Notes: generated from the letters alone by a model not told the origin. A DNA stretch of 64,000 bases from Paenibacillus cellulosilyticus (GCF_003182255.1 NZ_QGTQ01000020.1:46641-110640), one strand, 5' to 3'; positions 16,242 to 25,266 are shown, counted from the stretch's first letter. Made by a program: numbers and translations.

Positions 16242-18440
16242 ATGACAGAGCGTTCGACTCGTGCATGGCTGACACCTGAAATCAGGCAGCAGGCGGAGCA
16301 ATTGATTGCCCGCATGTCGCTTGATGAGAAGGTTGGACAGATGACGCAGTACGATTGGGGCTTTAACCCGATTAACCCGGAGACAGGCGTCTCGGTACGG
16401 GATCTGCTTCGGGATGAAATCCGTCAAGGGCGCGTCGGCTCTATCTTCAACTTATCTGGTGCAGAAGAAGCGAATGAACTGCAGCGGCTCATAGCGGAAC
16501 ATACGGAGCATCGCATCCCGCTGCTTATCGGACGCGATGTTATCCACGGCTATAAGACGGTGTTCCCGATTCCATTGGCGCAAGCTTCAGCCTGGAATCC
16601 GGCACTTGCTTATCGCACCGCAGAGGCGGCTTCCCGCGAGTCGATGGCGGACGGCGTTGCTTGGGTATTCGCACCGATGATCGATGTAAGCCGCGACCCT
16701 CGTTGGGGGCGGATTGCTGAAAGTATCGGCGAAGATCCATTGCTGACGTCACAGTACAGCAGAGCATGGGTCGAAGGCTCGCAAGTAGCAGATGCGCCAG
16801 GTCAGGCAACGGCCAGCTGTCCGAAGCATTATGCTGGATATGGTCTGGCGGAAGCGGGACGCGATTATAACACAGTCGATCTGTCGGATCGCGAGCTGCG
16901 CGATGTCATCCTGCCTCCTTTCCGCGAGGCGGTTGAAGCAGGTGCGCTAAGCATTATGGCCTCCTTCAACGAGATCAATGGTATCCCGGCTTGTGCGAAC
17001 GAGTATTTGCTGAAGACCATTCTACGTGATGAATGGGGCTTCGAAGGCATTGTGGCGAGCGACTATAATGCGCTGCAAGAGCTGATCGTTCATGGGGTCG
17101 CTGGCAGTGAAGAAGAGGCATGTGAGCTGGCTGTGCTGGCGGGCTGCGATATGGACATGCATTCGGGCTTCTATATGCGTCACCTGCCGAAGCTTGTTCG
17201 TGAAGGTCGCGTACCAGCATCTGTCGTCGACACATCGGTCCTTCGCATTCTAGCGGTCAAAATCAAGCTCGGCTTGCTGGAGCAGCCGTTCGTTGAAGTA
17301 CCTTCCGTCGAAGCTGCTGAAGCTGCGCGGGTACAGTTCACAGCGCTGGCGCGAGAGGCTGCGCAGCAGTCCATCGTGCTGCTTCGGAATGAAGCGCAGG
17401 TGCTTCCGCTGCAGAAGAGCGGCAGCTCGATCGCGGTTATTGGACCTTTTGCACATAATCGCAAAGACCCGCTTGGCTGCTGGGCGTTCGACGGCAAGCC
17501 AGAGGACGTCGTCAGTCTGCTTGATGGCATTCGCCACGCAGTAGGCAGCAGCGCAGCGGTTCACTATGCGGAAGGCTGCAGCGTAAGTGTCGATACGATG
17601 GCAGCCAGCGGTCTAACGGAAGCGAATATCGAACAGGTGCTTGAAGCAGCGCGGCAATCCGACGTCGTTGTGCTGGCGCTAGGCGAATCGCTTGAGATGA
17701 GCGGCGAGTCACGCTCGCGTACGTCGCTGGACCTGCCGGGTGCACAGCGCCAGCTCGTTGAAGCGGTAGCTGCGCTTGGCAAGCCCATTGTGGCCGTACT
17801 CATGAGCGGTCGTCCGCTTGCGCTGCCATGGCTGGAGCAATATGCATCGGCTATCATGCAAGCTTGGCACCTGGGCGTTCAGAGCGGCAATGCGATCGCG
17901 GATGTACTGTTCGGTGACTACAATCCGAGCGGGCGTCTGCCGGTTACGGTTCCGCGCAGCGTTGGTCAAGTGCCGATCTACTACTATCGTAAGAAGACGG
18001 GCAGACCTCCTGGCGGCGTGTACTCCTCGTACTATATCGATTCGACGACTGAGCCGCTGTATCCGTTCGGCTATGGACTGAGCTATACCGCTTTCCAATA
18101 CAGCGCAATTACGGTGTCGGATGCTTCAATCGGTGTGGCTGGCAAGAGTAGTGTATCTGTTACGGTAACCAATACAGGTGATACCGCGGGTACGGAGATC
18201 GTGCAATGCTACATTCGCGACGAGGTTGCGAGTGTCACGCAGCCGCTGAAGAAGCTAATCGGCTTCTGCCGATTGCAGCTTGCGCCAGGCGAATCGGGAT
18301 ACGCAGCCTTCGAGATCGGAGAGCGGCAGCTGGCGATCCTTGATAAAGACATGAAGCGGACGGTTGAGCCGGGACGCTTCACGATTTGGGTTGGTCCCAA
18401 CGCGAGCAGCGGCGATGCGGTGTCGATTGTAGTGGAGTAG
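16242..18440 (+). CDS. GH3 beta-glucosidase (BglX-like)
   Basis: A 732-residue family GH3 enzyme with the full three-part layout: an N-terminal TIM barrel with KHYAGYG and the nucleophile Asp274 in GIVASDYNAL, a middle alpha/beta sandwich (SIVLLRNEAQVLPL ... VVVLALGESLEMSGESRSR), and a C-terminal fibronectin-III-like domain (YPFGYGLSYTAF...). It removes terminal beta-glucosyl or beta-xylosyl residues. There is no signal peptide, matching its operon partner GH30, so the two probably finish off imported substrates inside the cell. AGGAGGAGG precedes the ATG; a terminator follows. Confidence 0.95.
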   Translation: MTERSTRAWLTPEIRQQAEQLIARMSLDEKVGQMTQYDWGFNPINPETGVSVRDLLRDEIRQGRVGSIFNLSGAEEANELQRLIAEHTEHRIPLLIGRDVIHGYKTVFPIPLAQASAWNPALAYRTAEAASRESMADGVAWVFAPMIDVSRDPRWGRIAESIGEDPLLTSQYSRAWVEGSQVADAPGQATASCPKHYAGYGLAEAGRDYNTVDLSDRELRDVILPPFREAVEAGALSIMASFNEINGIPACANEYLLKTILRDEWGFEGIVASDYNALQELIVHGVAGSEEEACELAVLAGCDMDMHSGFYMRHLPKLVREGRVPASVVDTSVLRILAVKIKLGLLEQPFVEVPSVEAAEAARVQFTALAREAAQQSIVLLRNEAQVLPLQKSGSSIAVIGPFAHNRKDPLGCWAFDGKPEDVVSLLDGIRHAVGSSAAVHYAEGCSVSVDTMAASGLTEANIEQVLEAARQSDVVVLALGESLEMSGESRSRTSLDLPGAQRQLVEAVAALGKPIVAVLMSGRPLALPWLEQYASAIMQAWHLGVQSGNAIADVLFGDYNPSGRLPVTVPRSVGQVPIYYYRKKTGRPPGGVYSSYYIDSTTEPLYPFGYGLSYTAFQYSAITVSDASIGVAGKSSVSVTVTNTGDTAGTEIVQCYIRDEVASVTQPLKKLIGFCRLQLAPGESGYAAFEIGERQLAILDKDMKRTVEPGRFTIWVGPNASSGDAVSIVVE

Positions 18441-18496
18441 AGCATTCTTAGAGTCGGGAAGCAGCTCGTTCATTGACATTATTTTTATAAAAAATG

Positions 18497-18545
18497 AAGG
18501 GCATTGACCATCGATGTGGCATCGAGCGTCAGTGCCCTTTTGTAA
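18497..18545 (+). terminator. Terminator of the GH30-GH3 operon
   Basis: AAGGGCATTGAC (from 18497) pairs with GTCAGTGCCCTT (18528-18539) with one G-T pair, plus an inner CATCGATG/CATCGAG pairing, then TTTTG. Confidence 0.8.
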
Positions 18546-18561
18546 AAAAGTGGTGAACCAT

Positions 18562-18918
18562 ATGAAGCAAGCGGTGGAAGCGAGCAGGGTCAATAAGCCG
18601 GTCTGGTCCTTGTATACGGATATTGAACGGTATGTGATTGAACGTTTGGCGCGCGGCGTTACGTTGAAGGAAGTAGCGAATCGATTCGCGTACTCCCCGA
18701 ACTATTTTGGCGTGTTGTTCAGAGATCAGGTAGGCATCAGCTTCAACGATTTCCTCGTCGGGCTGCGCATGAATCGTGCGAAGGAGATGCTGCAGTCTCA
18801 GCGGTTCAAGATTTATGAAGTGGCTGACCAAGTGGGCTATAAGAGCTTGACGTACTTCACGCGTACGTTCAAGAAGGCGTACGGGATGACGCCGGGGAGT
18901 TATAAGAAGTTGGGTTAA
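18562..18918 (+). CDS. Short AraC-type HTH protein
   Basis: A 118-residue protein that is essentially only an AraC/XylS DNA-binding domain: VTLKEVANRFAYSPNYFGVLFRDQVG (first HTH) and KIYEVADQVGYKSLTYFTRTFKKAYGMTPGSYKK (second HTH). It resembles the C-terminus of YesN-type response regulators without receiver or sensor. The ATG at 18562 follows a GTGGTG-type site; the longer frame from 18514 starts inside the GH3 terminator hairpin. It may be a stand-alone SoxS-like regulator or the remnant of a larger regulator, and could act on the upstream hydrolase operon. Confidence 0.72.
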   Translation: MKQAVEASRVNKPVWSLYTDIERYVIERLARGVTLKEVANRFAYSPNYFGVLFRDQVGISFNDFLVGLRMNRAKEMLQSQRFKIYEVADQVGYKSLTYFTRTFKKAYGMTPGSYKKLG

Positions 18919-19055
18919 GCGGCTGGATGAGTGCGGATGATGCCGAAATCCGATAAAACGCATAGAAGTTACCTTGTGCCCGAAGCGTATGAGATGTCAG
19001 ATTGGTGACACTCTATACGGAGTGTGCAGCATATGAAGGACGAAGGTGGACCCAC

Positions 19056-20282
19056 TTGCACGAGAAGAAAAAACGGGATTTGGCCGCGCTTGCCACAATT
19101 CCGTTAATTATGACGTTGGCTAATTCGATGCTTATTCCTGTGCTGCCGTTAATGCAGCGGAAGCTGGGTATTACGTCGCTCCAATCAAGCCTCATCATTA
19201 CCGTGTATGCCGCTGTATCGATTATTTGTATCCCAATTGCAGGATATTTGTCCGATCGTTTCGGACGCAAGCTCATTATTATTGTCGGACTTTCCATCGC
19301 AGCCGCCGGTGGTGTAGTGTCTGGTTGTGCGGCCTGGTTAATGGATGGACATGCTGCATATTGGTGGATCATCGCAGGACGGTTCATTCAGGGAATTGGT
19401 GCGGCGGGGGCGTTCCCGATCGTTCTTCCGTTGGTTGGCGATATGCTGAAGGAAGAGGAGCAGGTGAGCAGTGGACTTGGGATGATCGAGAGCTCGAATA
19501 CGCTCGGAAAGGTCGTCAGTCCGATCGCCGGATCCGCCTTGGCGCTTGTTGTGTGGTATTTGCCGTTGATCGTTATTCCGTTTATTTGTCTCATCTCGAT
19601 CGTTGCGGTCGCTGTTTTCGTCAATAAGCCGAAGGGGCAGCAGCAAACGAAAGCGTCAGTGCGGGAATTCATTAAGGGAGTGCGGGCCATTCTGTCTGAG
19701 AACGGCCGATGGCTGTACGCCATATTCGCGATCGGCTGTCTTGGCATGTACATCATGTTCGGCTTTTTGTATGACTTGTCATCGGTATTGGAGAAGAAGC
19801 ACCACATTGATGGGGTCATCAAAGGGCTGGTGCTGGCCATTCCGCTTGGTGCGATATGCCTCGCTTCCTTCATCGTTGGCAAGAAGATCGGGAGCAACAA
19901 GACAGCCATGAAGTGGCTGACAGTAATCGGCACAGCGGCAGCGGCTGCTTCCATGGCGGCGATTGCAATGCTTGCGCCCAAAGGACTGTTCATGCTGATG
20001 CTGCTAATCTCGATTGCTGGCGCGGGCATTGGGCTGGTGCTGCCAAGTTTGGATGCGCTCATAACGGAGGGGATCGACAAAAAGCAGCGCGGTACCATTA
20101 CGTCGCTCTACAGCAGCATGCGGTTCATTGGCGTTGCGGCAGGACCGCTGCTCGCCTCGGTCATGCTCGACCGCGAGCGGCTCATGTTCTGGATCTTCAC
20201 CGCAGTCAGCCTCGCAAGCTGCGCAGTCGCATTGTTCGCGATACGGCCGAAGCAGATGGGCGAGGCTGAAAAGGGGAAATAG
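19056..20282 (+). CDS. MFS transporter (drug/metabolite exporter)
   Basis: A 408-residue, twelve-segment major facilitator protein of the DHA1/bacillibactin-exporter type. Motif A appears as GYLSDRFGRKLI after the second segment, with the export signature GRFIQGIGAAGAFPIVLPLVGD in segment five. The substrate is unknown. I start at the TTG at 19056 because AAGGTGG sits six bases upstream and the protein then begins MHEKKKRDLAALATIPLI, directly before the first membrane segment; a longer GTG-started frame from 19002 lacks a ribosome site. A strong terminator follows. Confidence 0.9.
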   Translation: MHEKKKRDLAALATIPLIMTLANSMLIPVLPLMQRKLGITSLQSSLIITVYAAVSIICIPIAGYLSDRFGRKLIIIVGLSIAAAGGVVSGCAAWLMDGHAAYWWIIAGRFIQGIGAAGAFPIVLPLVGDMLKEEEQVSSGLGMIESSNTLGKVVSPIAGSALALVVWYLPLIVIPFICLISIVAVAVFVNKPKGQQQTKASVREFIKGVRAILSENGRWLYAIFAIGCLGMYIMFGFLYDLSSVLEKKHHIDGVIKGLVLAIPLGAICLASFIVGKKIGSNKTAMKWLTVIGTAAAAASMAAIAMLAPKGLFMLMLLISIAGAGIGLVLPSLDALITEGIDKKQRGTITSLYSSMRFIGVAAGPLLASVMLDRERLMFWIFTAVSLASCAVALFAIRPKQMGEAEKGK

Positions 20283-20286
20283 AGTT

Positions 20287-20335
20287 GGAGCCCCCGTCCT
20301 ACACGAGCGTTGCTCGTGCAGGACGGGGGTTGTTT
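20287..20335 (+). terminator. Terminator after the MFS gene
   Basis: CCCCCGTCCT and CACGAGC pair with GCTCGTG and AGGACGGGGG across a GTT loop, then TTGTTTGTGTT. Confidence 0.9.
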
Positions 20336-20640
20336 GTGTTGTTGAATTTCTACCCACCCAAACCCTCCCTGCTAGGGAGGGCCCCAAAGGGCGTGTGCCC
20401 TCTGGACTCCCTACAAGGACGCGATTTTGATGATGTGATTCGTGCGCCCGCCCTTGCCGCATTCGCGGCAAAGCTTCTGTTCGAAGTACCTAGGCACGGT
20501 CTATCGCCTGCATACTTACTTCGTGCGTGCCCAACAGTCACCGCCCATTAATGGGACTACGATAAGCTGCGCCAGTTGGTGCACTTCGTTGGTCGTGCAG
20601 GCTGGTGGTGATACGGCTTGGTTAGCTGGTTTACGGCACG
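20336..20640. other. Gene-free GC-rich stretch, possible dispersed element
   Basis: No credible gene. It contains CCCTCCCTGCTAGGGAGGG (inverted repeat, about 20366-20384), then GGCCCCAAAGGGCGTGTGCC with a second GGGC/GCCC pairing, and further short palindromes to about 20560. The composition differs from neighbouring spacers. It may be an inserted repeat, but no second copy lies in this window. Confidence 0.4.
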
Positions 20641-20647
20641 GTGAACG

Positions 20648-20861
20648 AGGTGCATTTCTGCACCTTATTGTTTGGCTGATGCTGCAAAATGACTGATAAG
20701 GTGCATATCTGCACCTTATGGGAGTTTGGGTAGAACTTTCGGCAAAATATAGTGCAGATATGCACTATATTTGAGGTCCGGCAGCGGGTGGAGCAGGATA
20801 TGGTGCATTTCTGCACTACGTTAGTACAGAGACGTTGCTCGTGTAAGGTGCACATGTGCAA
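20648..20861. repeat. Array of five GTGCA-N4-TGCAC palindromes with 51-bp period
   Basis: Five palindromes share GTGCA-N4-TGCA(C/A). Sites: 20648-20665 (AGGTGCA arms), 20696-20719 (ATAAGGTGCA arms, loop TATC), 20745-20772 (AAATATAGTGCA arms, loop GATA), 20803-20816 (GTGCA arms) and 20848-20861 (GTGCA arm, TGCAA). Their centres are 51, 51, 51 and 45 bases apart. Intervening sequences are not alike. Frames reading through it repeat a VHxCT or VQxCT motif every 17 residues, which follows from the DNA period. It lies between an MFS gene and the end of the Rieske/FAD gene. Confidence 0.85.
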
Positions 20862-21033
20862 CGAGAAAGAGGCGTACATGACCGACTTGGTGCAGATCGA
20901 TCAGATCTACAACGACAGTCGTCGTCCGTATACGCCATTTAGGTTGAAGTTACGCACCGTACCTACGTATGTTTCCCGCCCGACGCACGAGGCGCCGGCG
21001 GCTTCATTTTTGCACCACAACAACTCCGCATGC

Positions 21034-22578
21034 TTACTCCGTATACGACTTCAACGGCTTCTTCGCTGGACCTTCGAGCACCTCGCCCTTGTAGGAGAAA
21101 CGCGAGCCGTGGCACGGGCAGTCCCAGGTCCGGTCGCCTTCGTTCCATTCCACTTCGCAGCCCATATGCGTGCAGGTCGTATCGACCAGATGGAGCGTTC
21201 CGTCATCCTCGCGGTAAGCGCCTGCGCGTTTGCCATACACCTGCACGACACTGCCTTCGCCAGGCTCAACCGAGTCCGGATGGCGGCGAACGAGCTCCAA
21301 TTTGCCTGCGAGCAGATGCACAGCGACATCGGTATTGGTCGAGAGGAAGTGGCGGAATGCAGGGTCGGCGTAGAAGCGCGACGGCGAGAACAGCTCCTCA
21401 TATTTATTGTCGACACCAAGAATCATGTCCTTCAGCAGCAGCGCGGCAGCTGTACCCGTAGACATGCCCCATTTGCGATAACCGGTAGCGATGAAGGCAT
21501 ACGGCTCGTTCTGGGTAACGCGCCCGATGTAGGGGATGTTGTCCAGTGTCGTCAAATCCTGAGCGGACCAGCGGTACGCAATCTCCAGATCGCCGAACGT
21601 CTCCCGTGCGAATTGCTCCAGTGCTTCGTAGTGTTTAATCGTGCAAATTCCTTGCCCCGTCTTATGCTTCTCGCCGCCGACAATGAGCAGATTCTCTCCA
21701 TTGTAATGAACTTGTCGGATCGAGCGGGGCGGGTCGTCGCAGCTTAGATACATGCCGCCAGGATATTCATCCTTCATCCGAAGTGCGAGCACATAAGACC
21801 GTTCTGCATACATACGAGCGAAATAGAACCCTTGCACACTGTAAAAAGGAAAATGCGAGCATGACACGACATCTCGGCAGGTCACGGTATGGCCGGCAGC
21901 CGTTTTCACTATACTGGCGGGATCTCCATGATCGATGCTTAGGGCCGTCGTATTCTCGAACACGAGTCCGCCCCGTTCAACGAAAGATTTGACCAGATGC
22001 TGCAAATATGCAACAGGGTGGAATCGCGCTTGATCGCTCATGACGATCGCGGCTTTAGAATCAATTTCAAAAGGAATGCGTTCAACACGCTCGCCGGGAA
22101 TGCCAAGCCGCTGATAGGCGACCCATTCGTTATCGATTTTCTCAATATTGTCTACCGTCGTCGTGTAGACGTAAGCATCCTCCCTAGTCAGATCGCATTC
22201 AATATGATGTTTGCTGACGCGCTCACGGATGAAGGCAAGCGCTTCGCTGTTCGCTTCATAATATAAGCGGGCTTTCTCCGCACCGATATGGTGAATGAGC
22301 TCGTCGTAAATGAGATCGTGCTGCGCGGATATTTTGGCCGTCGTATGCCCTGTTGTGCCCGTAAGAAGACGTCCCGCTTCGAGCAGCGCTACGCGCTTGC
22401 CCTCTTCTGCGAGCAGGCAAGCCAGTGTGATGCCGGTAATGCCGCCGCCAACGACAGCAACATCAACCTCCACGTCTTTGTCTAGGGAACTAAACTGCTC
22501 ACGCTCCGTCGACTCGAGCCAATAGGAGCTTGGTGCCTCGGGCAGTCCGGCATAGGATAGAGATGAATCGTTCGTCAT
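21034..22578 (-). CDS. FAD-dependent oxidoreductase with C-terminal Rieske domain (YhfW-like)
   Basis: A 514-residue fusion. Residues about 38-400 are a DAO-type flavoprotein with dinucleotide motif VDVAVVGGGITGITLACLLAEEG and a GYRKWGMSTGTAAALLL end segment. The last ~90 residues are a Rieske [2Fe-2S] domain with both cluster motifs, CTHMGC and CPCHGSRF. The whole resembles Bacillus YhfW. Electrons probably pass between FAD and the cluster, but the substrate is not known. No signal peptide. The ATG has AGGAG about 11 bases upstream; the gene is divergent from an alcohol dehydrogenase. Confidence 0.93.
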   Translation of the reverse strand: MTNDSSLSYAGLPEAPSSYWLESTEREQFSSLDKDVEVDVAVVGGGITGITLACLLAEEGKRVALLEAGRLLTGTTGHTTAKISAQHDLIYDELIHHIGAEKARLYYEANSEALAFIRERVSKHHIECDLTREDAYVYTTTVDNIEKIDNEWVAYQRLGIPGERVERIPFEIDSKAAIVMSDQARFHPVAYLQHLVKSFVERGGLVFENTTALSIDHGDPASIVKTAAGHTVTCRDVVSCSHFPFYSVQGFYFARMYAERSYVLALRMKDEYPGGMYLSCDDPPRSIRQVHYNGENLLIVGGEKHKTGQGICTIKHYEALEQFARETFGDLEIAYRWSAQDLTTLDNIPYIGRVTQNEPYAFIATGYRKWGMSTGTAAALLLKDMILGVDNKYEELFSPSRFYADPAFRHFLSTNTDVAVHLLAGKLELVRRHPDSVEPGEGSVVQVYGKRAGAYREDDGTLHLVDTTCTHMGCEVEWNEGDRTWDCPCHGSRFSYKGEVLEGPAKKPLKSYTE

Positions 22579-22710
22579 GGATATACAGTCTCCTGGTTTG
22601 TGGTTTTTCTATATGATGCCATATAATCCAAAAACTTATGACAGGCTTGAGCATAGTGCGCCTATTAATACCGATACTACAGATGTTAACCATCAAAGCG
22701 AGGTGTATCT

Positions 22711-23844
22711 ATGAGGGCGGTCACGTTCCAAGGCGTGCAGCAGGTTGAAGTACAAGAAGTGCGGGATGCCGCCATTGAGGATAAAGAGGATATCGTTGTA
22801 CGCATTACAAGTACAGCGATTTGCGGTTCGGACCTGCATCTGTATGAAGGAAGCATTCCGCTTCCGCCGGGTTATGTCATCGGCCACGAGCCCATGGGAA
22901 TTGTGGAGGAAGTAGGACCAGGTGTTACCCGAGTGTCAAAAGGCGACCGCGTCGTCATTCCTTTCAACGTCTCGTGCGGACGATGCCATTATTGTCAGCA
23001 CCAGATGGAGAGCCAATGCGATAACAGCAATCCTCACTATGATTCGGGCGGTTATCTCGGCTATTCGGAGAAATACGGGAATTATCCGGGCGGGCAGGCT
23101 CAATATTTGCGCGTGCATTTCGGCAATTTTGCACCATTCGTCATTCCGAAGGACTGCGAGCTGGAGGATGAATCGCTGCTCTTCCTATCGGACGTTCTCC
23201 CGACGGCCTATTGGAGCGTCGATAACGCTGGGGTGAAGTCCGGCGATACCGTTATTGTGCTCGGCTGCGGGCCTGTGGGACTGATGGCGCAGAAGTTCGC
23301 CTGGATGAAAGGGGCGAAGCGCGTCATCGCAGTCGATCATTTGGACTATCGGCTAAAGCATGCGAAGGAGATCAACAAGGTTGAAACGTATGATTTCACG
23401 CGGGATGACGATATGGGGGAATACCTGAAAGAAATCACGCATGGCGGAGCAGACGTTGTCATTGATTGCGTGGGGATGGACGGGAAGAAGTCGCCGCTCG
23501 AATGGTTGGAGCAAAAGCTCAAGCTTCAGGGAGGAACGCTTGGTCCAATCCAAATCGCTACGAAAGCTGTCCGTAAGTGCGGGACGGTTCAAATTACAGG
23601 CGTATACGGCAGCACCTACAACATGTTCCCGCTCGGCGCCTTCTTCGCGCGCAATATTACGTTGAAAATGGGCCAGGCACCGGTGGTTCACTATATGCCC
23701 GAGCTCTATCAGCGAATCGTGAAGGGCGAGTTTGATCCGAAAGCGATCATCACCCATCGGCTTCCGCTTGAAGAGGCAGCGCATGCTTATCATATCTTTA
23801 ATAACCATGAGGATGGCTGCGTGAAAGTTGTGTTGAAGCCGTAA
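22711..23844 (+). CDS. Zinc-dependent alcohol dehydrogenase
   Basis: A 377-residue medium-chain dehydrogenase resembling glutathione-independent formaldehyde dehydrogenases and threonine/sorbitol dehydrogenase relatives. Catalytic zinc ligands: Cys and Asp in AICGSDLHLYEG and the HE pair in GHEPMGIVEEVG. The structural zinc lobe is partly visible in CGRCHYCQHQMESQC. The Rossmann motif VIVLGCGPVGLMAQKFA binds NAD(P). It oxidises an alcohol or aldehyde adduct with NAD(P)+; the substrate cannot be read. GAGGTG precedes the ATG by six bases. It shares a 132-bp divergent spacer with the Rieske/FAD gene, so they may be co-regulated. Confidence 0.93.
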   Translation: MRAVTFQGVQQVEVQEVRDAAIEDKEDIVVRITSTAICGSDLHLYEGSIPLPPGYVIGHEPMGIVEEVGPGVTRVSKGDRVVIPFNVSCGRCHYCQHQMESQCDNSNPHYDSGGYLGYSEKYGNYPGGQAQYLRVHFGNFAPFVIPKDCELEDESLLFLSDVLPTAYWSVDNAGVKSGDTVIVLGCGPVGLMAQKFAWMKGAKRVIAVDHLDYRLKHAKEINKVETYDFTRDDDMGEYLKEITHGGADVVIDCVGMDGKKSPLEWLEQKLKLQGGTLGPIQIATKAVRKCGTVQITGVYGSTYNMFPLGAFFARNITLKMGQAPVVHYMPELYQRIVKGEFDPKAIITHRLPLEEAAHAYHIFNNHEDGCVKVVLKP

Positions 23845-24015
23845 TATTGGAATGAGGGAGAGGAATCTCCCTCATTTTTTACTAGGGTACGTTATGCCTA
23901 TCTTGAAATCTTGAAACTGCTGCGACATTCTATGTCGTACCAACTCCCGTATGATGAGCATGTACACCACGATCTACACCAACGCTCATCATCGAACAAG
24001 GGGTTGTCACTCACA

Positions 24016-24204
24016 ATGGTCAAAACAAAACGAGGCCGCGTTCTCTGGAGCCTGCCTTCGCGCGGCCGCGGCACATGCCCGGTCTGCCATGCGACGCGCA
24101 TTAAGCTGCTGTATACACGTTCCCAGACAAACGGTAAGTCCGTCAAGGTATGCAAAAGATGCCAGAACGCAGCGGTTGAAGCGATCGATCGTATTCCGGT
24201 CTGA
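24016..24204 (+). CDS. Small zinc-ribbon-like protein
   Basis: A 62-residue basic protein with two Cys pairs typical of a zinc ribbon: CPVCHATR (around residue 23) and CKRC (around residue 48), set in MVKTKRGRVLWSLPSRGRGT ... SQTNGKSVKVCKRCQNA. The spacing and basic character suggest RNA or DNA binding, as in small ribosome-associated or regulatory zinc proteins; no function is assigned. The ATG at 24016 is the best in-frame start before the ribbon; its ribosome site (AAGGGG) is somewhat far. A hairpin terminator follows 20 bases after the stop, supporting a real gene. Confidence 0.65.
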   Translation: MVKTKRGRVLWSLPSRGRGTCPVCHATRIKLLYTRSQTNGKSVKVCKRCQNAAVEAIDRIPV

Positions 24205-24223
24205 ACGACCGCGAACCTGTAAG

Positions 24224-24262
24224 GAGCTCTTCTTCTTGCTAGTAAGAGGAAGGGCTCTTTTC
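24224..24262 (+). terminator. Terminator after the zinc-ribbon gene
   Basis: GAGCTCTTCTTCTT (24224-24237) pairs with AAGAGGAAGGGCTC (24244-24257), then TTTTC. Confidence 0.8.
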
Positions 24263-24352
24263 TCATGTTGGAAAAAAAGTTGCCAAGCTTTTCTAGCTTC
24301 CGTTACGCTTAATACAATAGAAGCAGCTTGGCGATGAGGTGACGAACGGACA

Positions 24353-25264
24353 ATGAGCAACACGCACCGGATTCAATGGTTCGATCAGCAAATAAGAGAA
24401 GCCCGCTATCCGAACAGCAACCATCTGGCGGAGCGGTTCGAAATATCGAAGCGGCAGGCGCAGCGCGATATTGAATATATGGGAGCCTCGCTGCGAGCGC
24501 CGCTTGTCTATGATGCCAAGCGGCGCGGATACAGCTATGACGATTCGGCCTATGTGCTGCCGCATCTCTATATGACGGAGGACGAGAAGCGGGTATTGAA
24601 GTATCTCGTCCATCGGTACAGTCAGTATAACTACGATCACGCCGATACGGCGCATCGCGTCGCCCGATTGCTAGACCGATTCACGGATGAATCGGAGTCG
24701 GAACTATACGATCGGCTGCCGATGTTTAATGCCGATCCGCGCATGATGCAGCTGGTACTGCTGCTGACGGAGGCGATCAAGCGCTCGCGGCTCGTTCAAC
24801 TTGTTTATGAGGGCGAGCAGTTAACGATTCAGCCGACTCGGCTGCTGTCTCGCTATAATGACGATTACGTAGCGGCGTACTGTGATAACGGGCAGGAGCA
24901 GCGGCATTTCCGTCTATCTGCGATCGCGCATGCGACGATTGTTGAGCAGACGGCTGCGATCGCGAGTCTGACGAATGTTCGAGCGTCCACGGGGAATGAG
25001 AGCGGGGCGCCTGCGCGAAAGCCTTTCACAGCGAAGGTCCGTCTCGTGGAGCCGCTTGAATGCGGCGAGACATGGAACGGATTTTCTTCAGCGTGCTCAG
25101 ATGTTGATCCGCTGCTGTACGAGGTTGATTTTTACGATACGAATGCGTTTGTGCGGCACTTGATGGTGGCCGAGTGGGACGAGCTGCTCGCGCCGAAATG
25201 GCTGCGGGAGAAGCTGCGCCTGCATTGCTCGGCCGTGCTGACGCGATTGGATAAGGAGCGGTAA
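24353..25264 (+). CDS. WYL-domain transcriptional regulator
   Basis: A 303-residue regulator of the YafY/DeoR-WYL type. The N-terminal winged helix is clear (HLAERFEISKRQAQRDIEYMGASLRAPLVYDAKRRGYSY). The WYL domain covers about residues 140-225, and a WCX-like C-terminal part (VRLVEPLECG... LMVAEWDELLAPKWLREKLRLHCS) completes the family layout. WYL domains sense nucleotides, nucleic acids or other small ligands and often control defence or stress genes. Here two paralogous genes of unknown function follow at once (2-base gap, then 25 bases), so the regulator probably controls or senses their activity. Confidence 0.88.
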   Translation: MSNTHRIQWFDQQIREARYPNSNHLAERFEISKRQAQRDIEYMGASLRAPLVYDAKRRGYSYDDSAYVLPHLYMTEDEKRVLKYLVHRYSQYNYDHADTAHRVARLLDRFTDESESELYDRLPMFNADPRMMQLVLLLTEAIKRSRLVQLVYEGEQLTIQPTRLLSRYNDDYVAAYCDNGQEQRHFRLSAIAHATIVEQTAAIASLTNVRASTGNESGAPARKPFTAKVRLVEPLECGETWNGFSSACSDVDPLLYEVDFYDTNAFVRHLMVAEWDELLAPKWLREKLRLHCSAVLTRLDKER

Positions 25265-25266
25265 CG

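Noticed and set aside
20648..20861. Palindrome array as a CRISPR
   Set aside because: Only the short palindromic cores recur, arms vary in length, and there are no cas genes or uniform repeats.
20631..20879. 82-codon minus-strand frame with a repeated VQxCT peptide
   Set aside because: The peptide period of 17 follows from the 51-bp DNA period; there is no ribosome site or known family.
20752..21747. 331-codon frame crossing the palindrome array and antisense to the Rieske/FAD gene
   Set aside because: Most of it is the shadow of the oxidoreductase; the first part only reflects the 51-bp DNA repeat.
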